Shown here piece by piece: positions 15,845-18,583 of a stretch of 18,583 bases of DNA; the first letter of the stretch is position 1, and every line of letters begins with the position of its first letter. The translations under genes and the position numbers were made by a program. The notes below the pieces were generated by a model, which worked only from the letters and a program-made list of their open reading frames with translations, made no database searches and was not told the DNA's origin. The stretch is from Negativicutes bacterium UBA1444 (GTDB lineage Bacteria > Bacillota > Negativicutes > UBA1444). The stretch spans positions 1 through 18,583 of the forward strand of contig DCTI01000083.1 of the NCBI GenBank assembly GCA_002329525.1, written 5' to 3'.

Positions 15845-15885
15845 ATAAACGGGACTGACGTTGGTCAGTCCCGTTTATGTTTTCC
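15845..15885 (+). terminator. Strong intrinsic terminator, possibly bidirectional
   Basis: ATAAACGGGACTGAC (15845-15859) and GTCAGTCCCGTTTAT (15864-15878) form a perfect 15-bp stem with a four-base loop, followed on the plus strand by GTTTT. It ends the secreted-protein transcript. On the minus strand the stem is followed by a moderately T-rich stretch, so it may also stop the converging hydrogenase operon, which ends at 15925. Confidence 0.88.
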
Positions 15886-15924
15886 GGCACCTTTCGGACC
15901 GGTTAAGGTGCGTGTGACCGTCTT

Positions 15925-16173
15925 TTAGTCCGCAGCCACCGCGTTATCGTCCTGCAGCAGTAACACCAGTTCTTCCGGAGTTAATCCAGATAGTACTTTG
16001 CCATCAATTCGAACATTAGGTCCCTGGCGACAGCTTTTCAGGCAATCCAACATGCTGATTTCCAGTTGCTCCTGCCGCTCCGGCGGCAAAGACTTCACTG
16101 CCGCCAGCAATTCCTGGGACCCCAATAGATGGCAGGAAGTACCCCGGCAGATTTCCACCTTCAGTTTTTGCAC
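15925..16173 (-). CDS. Small thioredoxin-fold [2Fe-2S] ferredoxin, second of a pair
   Basis: A protein of about 82 residues equal to the C-terminal [2Fe-2S] domain of NuoE/HydC/HndA subunits. The four ligands follow the family spacing, CRGTSC then CLKSC, that is C-x4-C and C-x3-C (cysteines at about 9, 14, 44 and 48). It probably passes electrons between the flavin subunit and HydA in the cytoplasmic hydrogenase complex. The GTG at 16173 is preferred since GGAGG lies seven bases away, whereas the ATG at 16179 is almost touching that site. It is last in the operon, 15-21 bases after its paralogue. Confidence 0.83.
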   Translation of the reverse strand: MQKLKVEICRGTSCHLLGSQELLAAVKSLPPERQEQLEISMLDCLKSCRQGPNVRIDGKVLSGLTPEELVLLLQDDNAVAAD

Positions 16174-16194
16174 TTCCATCCCTCCGCGATCTGT

Positions 16195-16452
16195 TTATGC
16201 CTGTTGTTTCGCCAGGGGCAGAACCTGGTTGACAAAGAAATCCCGCACGGTCGCCCCGGATACGCTTTGAACCTCACCGCCGTCAATCTGCACAGATACT
16301 GCCTGCGTACAATGCCCAAGACAGAACGCCGCCCGTGTGTCCACCACATTCGACAGCCCATATTCTTCGGTCAGCTGCTGCAAAGAATTGATTACATTGT
16401 AGGAGCCCTTAATATGACAGGCGCTGCCAATACAGACATTGATAACGATCAT
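16195..16452 (-). CDS. Small thioredoxin-fold [2Fe-2S] ferredoxin, first of a pair
   Basis: A protein of about 85 residues with CIGSAC and CLGHC supplying the four [2Fe-2S] ligands in C-x4-C / C-x3-C order, as in NuoE-like subunits but without their N-terminal helical domain. It lies directly after hydA. An in-frame GTG at 16461 overlaps the hydA TGA, but the GGAAAGG site is only one base from it and ten bases from the ATG at 16452, so I prefer 16452. It is similar in size and fold to, but clearly diverged from, the downstream copy. An electron-transfer role in the hydrogenase complex is inferred from context. Confidence 0.83.
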   Translation of the reverse strand: MIVINVCIGSACHIKGSYNVINSLQQLTEEYGLSNVVDTRAAFCLGHCTQAVSVQIDGGEVQSVSGATVRDFFVNQVLPLAKQQA

Positions 16453-16457
16453 ATCAT

Positions 16458-18146
16458 TCACGCCTTTCCGTGGTAATGCACGTGTAGTAATTTATGCACC
16501 TTGCCCTTTAACAACCCGGCATACAACGCCCGGGTAATGGGATTTTCCTCCGACCTTTTGATGGTGCTCATCCGGTCGGTTTCGTACAAACCGGCGCTGC
16601 GGCGTTTTTTCCCTTCGCTATCGGTGACGGGCTGTCCTGCACCACAGATGCAACCGCCCGGGCAGGCCATAACTTCCACAAAATCATAAGTTTTTTCGCC
16701 GCGTTCCATCTTTTTGATCAGATTTTCCGCGTTTTTGATGCCGCTGACTATGGCGATTTTGACTTCCCGGCCGTTGTAATCGATGCTTGTTTCTTTCACT
16801 CCCTGCAACCCCCGAACGCCCATGAAGGGAATCGCCCGCAAGGCCGGCGTCGATTTATCATCGGAAATTCGCCGGATCACGGCCTCGGTTACGCCGCCGG
16901 ACACGCCAAAAATGACGCCGGCGCCGCTGGTCGTGCCAAACGGCATATCGACGGCTTCAGGTTCGATTTCGGAGAATACGATTCCCGCTTCCCGAATCAT
17001 CTGGATTAATTCCTGCGTGGAAATAACATGGTCCACATAAGGAATGCCGTTCTCCTTGAACTCATCACGCGCCGCTTCCTGCTTCTTGGCCGTGCAGGGC
17101 ATAATGGCGACCACAACCACCCGTCGGTGCGAATACCCATAATGTTCCTTCAACACCGCCCCGAACATCTGCATCGGCGAGCGGCAGGTCGAAATGTTTT
17201 CCAGCAATTCCGGATGATGCAGTTCGGCATATTTTACCCAGCCCGGACAGCAGGAAGTAAACAGCGGCAGTTTTTCGCCCTTCTGCAGTTTTCCCAAAAA
17301 CTCGCCGGCTTCTTCCAAAACGGTCAGGTCGGCCCCGGTGGTCGTGTCAAACACTTCATCGAACCCAATCCGGCGCAAGGCGGCCACAATTTTGCCCATG
17401 ACATTCTCGCCTTCCGGCAAGCCCAGCTCATGGCCGACGCCTACGCGGACAGCCGGCGCGATCTGGACGACCACTTTGGCGTTGGGGTCGCTTAGATCCT
17501 TCCAAAGTTTCGCGGTATCATTTTTGACCACGATGGCGCCCGTCGGACAGACGGCGGCGCATTGCCCGCAACCGATACATTTCGTATTGGCGATCGGTTC
17601 GTCAAAAGCCGCGCTGATGCACATTTTGGATCCGCGGTAAGCGAAATCGATCGCCCCGATATTCTGCACTTCTTCACACATGCGGACACAGTCACCGCAC
17701 AAGATGCACTTGCTCTTGTCGCGGACAATGGCCAACGAAGAAGTATCCAGGTCTGCTTCGCCGGCGGTGTTGCTAAACCGGACCTGCTTGATCCCAAAGC
17801 GCTGGGCCAGTTCCTGCAGCTTGCATTTCCCGTTCTTTTCGCAGGTGGTGCAATCGCGGCAATGATTGGCCAGCAACAACTCCAGAATCATCTTGCGGTA
17901 CCGGCGTAACCGCGGCGTGTTGGTCCGTATTTCCATGCCGGCTTTCGGCGGGGTCGAGCAAGAGGCGTGGATTTCGCCATTTTTGTCTTCCACGACGCAC
18001 ATCCGGCAGGCACCGTACACGGACAGCTCGGAATAGTAGCAGAAAGTTGGTAAATCAATACCCGCTTTGCGGATCACGGCGAGAATATTCTTTTCACCCT
18101 CAATGGCCACCGGCATATTGTCGATCATCATAAATTCTGCGTTCAC
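16458..18146 (-). CDS. hydA: [FeFe] hydrogenase catalytic subunit, NAD(P)-linked type
   Basis: A 562-residue hydrogenase that reversibly forms H2. It has an N-terminal plant-type [2Fe-2S] domain (C36, C47, C50, C63), then a His-ligated [4Fe-4S] site (H95, C99, C102, C108). Two further [4Fe-4S] clusters follow (C147/150/153/157 and C190/193/196/200), and then the H-cluster domain. H-cluster signatures are TSCCPGW (298-303 region: C299 proton relay, C300 ligand), MPCTAKK (C351) and MACPGGC (C495, C499). The GTG at 18146 has GGGAGG nine bases upstream, inside the end of the HydB gene. Coupling to a NuoF-like subunit and small ferredoxins points to an NAD(P)-dependent, possibly electron-bifurcating complex (HydABC/Hnd type). 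Direction in the cell is not decided by sequence. Confidence 0.96.
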   Translation of the reverse strand: MNAEFMMIDNMPVAIEGEKNILAVIRKAGIDLPTFCYYSELSVYGACRMCVVEDKNGEIHASCSTPPKAGMEIRTNTPRLRRYRKMILELLLANHCRDCTTCEKNGKCKLQELAQRFGIKQVRFSNTAGEADLDTSSLAIVRDKSKCILCGDCVRMCEEVQNIGAIDFAYRGSKMCISAAFDEPIANTKCIGCGQCAAVCPTGAIVVKNDTAKLWKDLSDPNAKVVVQIAPAVRVGVGHELGLPEGENVMGKIVAALRRIGFDEVFDTTTGADLTVLEEAGEFLGKLQKGEKLPLFTSCCPGWVKYAELHHPELLENISTCRSPMQMFGAVLKEHYGYSHRRVVVVAIMPCTAKKQEAARDEFKENGIPYVDHVISTQELIQMIREAGIVFSEIEPEAVDMPFGTTSGAGVIFGVSGGVTEAVIRRISDDKSTPALRAIPFMGVRGLQGVKETSIDYNGREVKIAIVSGIKNAENLIKKMERGEKTYDFVEVMACPGGCICGAGQPVTDSEGKKRRSAGLYETDRMSTIKRSEENPITRALYAGLLKGKVHKLLHVHYHGKA

Positions 18147-18150
18147 AGTG

Positions 18151-18583
18151 TTAGTCCTCCCTTATTGCCTTGAACGGGCAGGTCTCGATACAAGCGCCGC
18201 ACTTGATGCATTTGGTCTGGTCAATCACAAAGGGTTGCTTGATCTGTCCGGAAATCGCGTTGACCGGACAGCCGCGGGCGCATTTCGAACAGCCGCGACA
18301 AAGTGCCGGATCAATCGTGATCTTCTTCAACTTCTGACAAGTTTTGGTCGGACAGTGTTTATCCCGCACATGGGCTACATATTCATCCCGGAAATATTTG
18401 ATGGTGCTGAGCACCGGCGAGGGCGCTGTTTTTCCCAGGCCGCAGAGCGCAGTCGAAGAAATCGTGTCCGCCAGTTCCATCAGCATGTCCAGATCTTCCA
18501 TTTCGCCCTGCCCGGCTACGATCCGTTCCAGAATCTCCAGCATCCGTTTGGTCCCTTCGCGGCAGGGAACGCATTTCCCACAG
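18151..18583 (-). CDS. hydB: NuoF-like flavin/Fe-S hydrogenase subunit HydB (partial, N-terminus off the window)
   Basis: Only the C-terminal 144 codons are present; the frame runs off the right edge. CGKCVPCREGT at the window edge is the [4Fe-4S] motif that follows the flavin domain in NuoF. A C-terminal two-cluster ferredoxin domain follows, with CRGCSKCARGCP and CIKCGACIETCP. This tail is typical of HydB/HndC hydrogenase subunits and absent from respiratory NuoF. The subunit should bind FMN and NAD(P)(H) and exchange electrons with HydA, which starts four bases after its stop. Confidence 0.93.
   Translation of the reverse strand, partial: CGKCVPCREGTKRMLEILERIVAGQGEMEDLDMLMELADTISSTALCGLGKTAPSPVLSTIKYFRDEYVAHVRDKHCPTKTCQKLKKITIDPALCRGCSKCARGCPVNAISGQIKQPFVIDQTKCIKCGACIETCPFKAIRED

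Overview
The window reads as chromosomal DNA of an anaerobic, low-GC-lineage (Firmicutes/Bacillota) bacterium. It carries an oxygen-independent thiamine pathway (ThiH rather than ThiO), an NAD(P)-linked [FeFe] hydrogenase and a sigma-54-dependent acetoin dehydrogenase locus. By eye the DNA is moderately GC-rich, Shine-Dalgarno sites are strong (AGGAGG type), and GTG/TTG starts are common. A Negativicutes/Sporomusa-like host is my best guess, but this is inference from gene content only. I see no insertion sequences, tRNA, rRNA or CRISPR arrays.

Layout, left to right. (1) Positions 1-4177, minus strand: an acetoin-type 2-oxoacid dehydrogenase operon. It is read as a Lin0512-family protein, E1 alpha, then E1 beta (cut by the window edge). 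A textbook -24/-12 promoter (2003-2019) drives it. Just upstream lie a terminator and a cluster of TGTNGC repeats (probable enhancer). The gene before those is an AcoR-like sigma-54 activator. (2) Positions 4286-8332, minus strand: a thiamine operon, thiS-thiG-thiH-thiF-thiE plus one unrecognised 114-residue gene. It is led by a consensus sigma-A promoter, a TPP riboswitch and an attenuator. Its product, TPP, is the cofactor of the neighbouring E1 enzyme. (3) Positions 8484-9824, plus strand: one MFS transporter, ending directly against the convergent operon. (4) Positions 9825-15134, minus strand: a tightly packed seven-gene envelope-glycan operon. The order is GT-C glycosyltransferase, GT2 glycosyltransferase, DUF2304 membrane protein, SMR-like small transporter, FemAB-like acyltransferase, SAM methyltransferase and polysaccharide deacetylase. 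GT2, SMR and GT-C match the ArnC/ArnEF/ArnT logic of making, flipping and transferring a polyprenyl-phosphate sugar. (5) Positions 15307-15828, plus strand: a secreted protein very rich in W, H, R, Q and E, divergent from the glycan operon and closed by a 15-bp terminator stem. (6) Positions 15925-18583, minus strand: a hydrogenase operon with a HydB/NuoF-like subunit (partial), HydA, and two tandem thioredoxin-fold [2Fe-2S] proteins.

Most of the window belongs to recognisable families. The parts that families do not explain are: the unknown last gene of the thi operon; Lin0512 as the promoter-proximal gene of the aco operon with its repeat-rich enhancer; the composite glycan operon; the W/H/R/Q-rich secreted protein with its repeat-bearing divergent promoter region; and the duplicated small ferredoxins after HydA.
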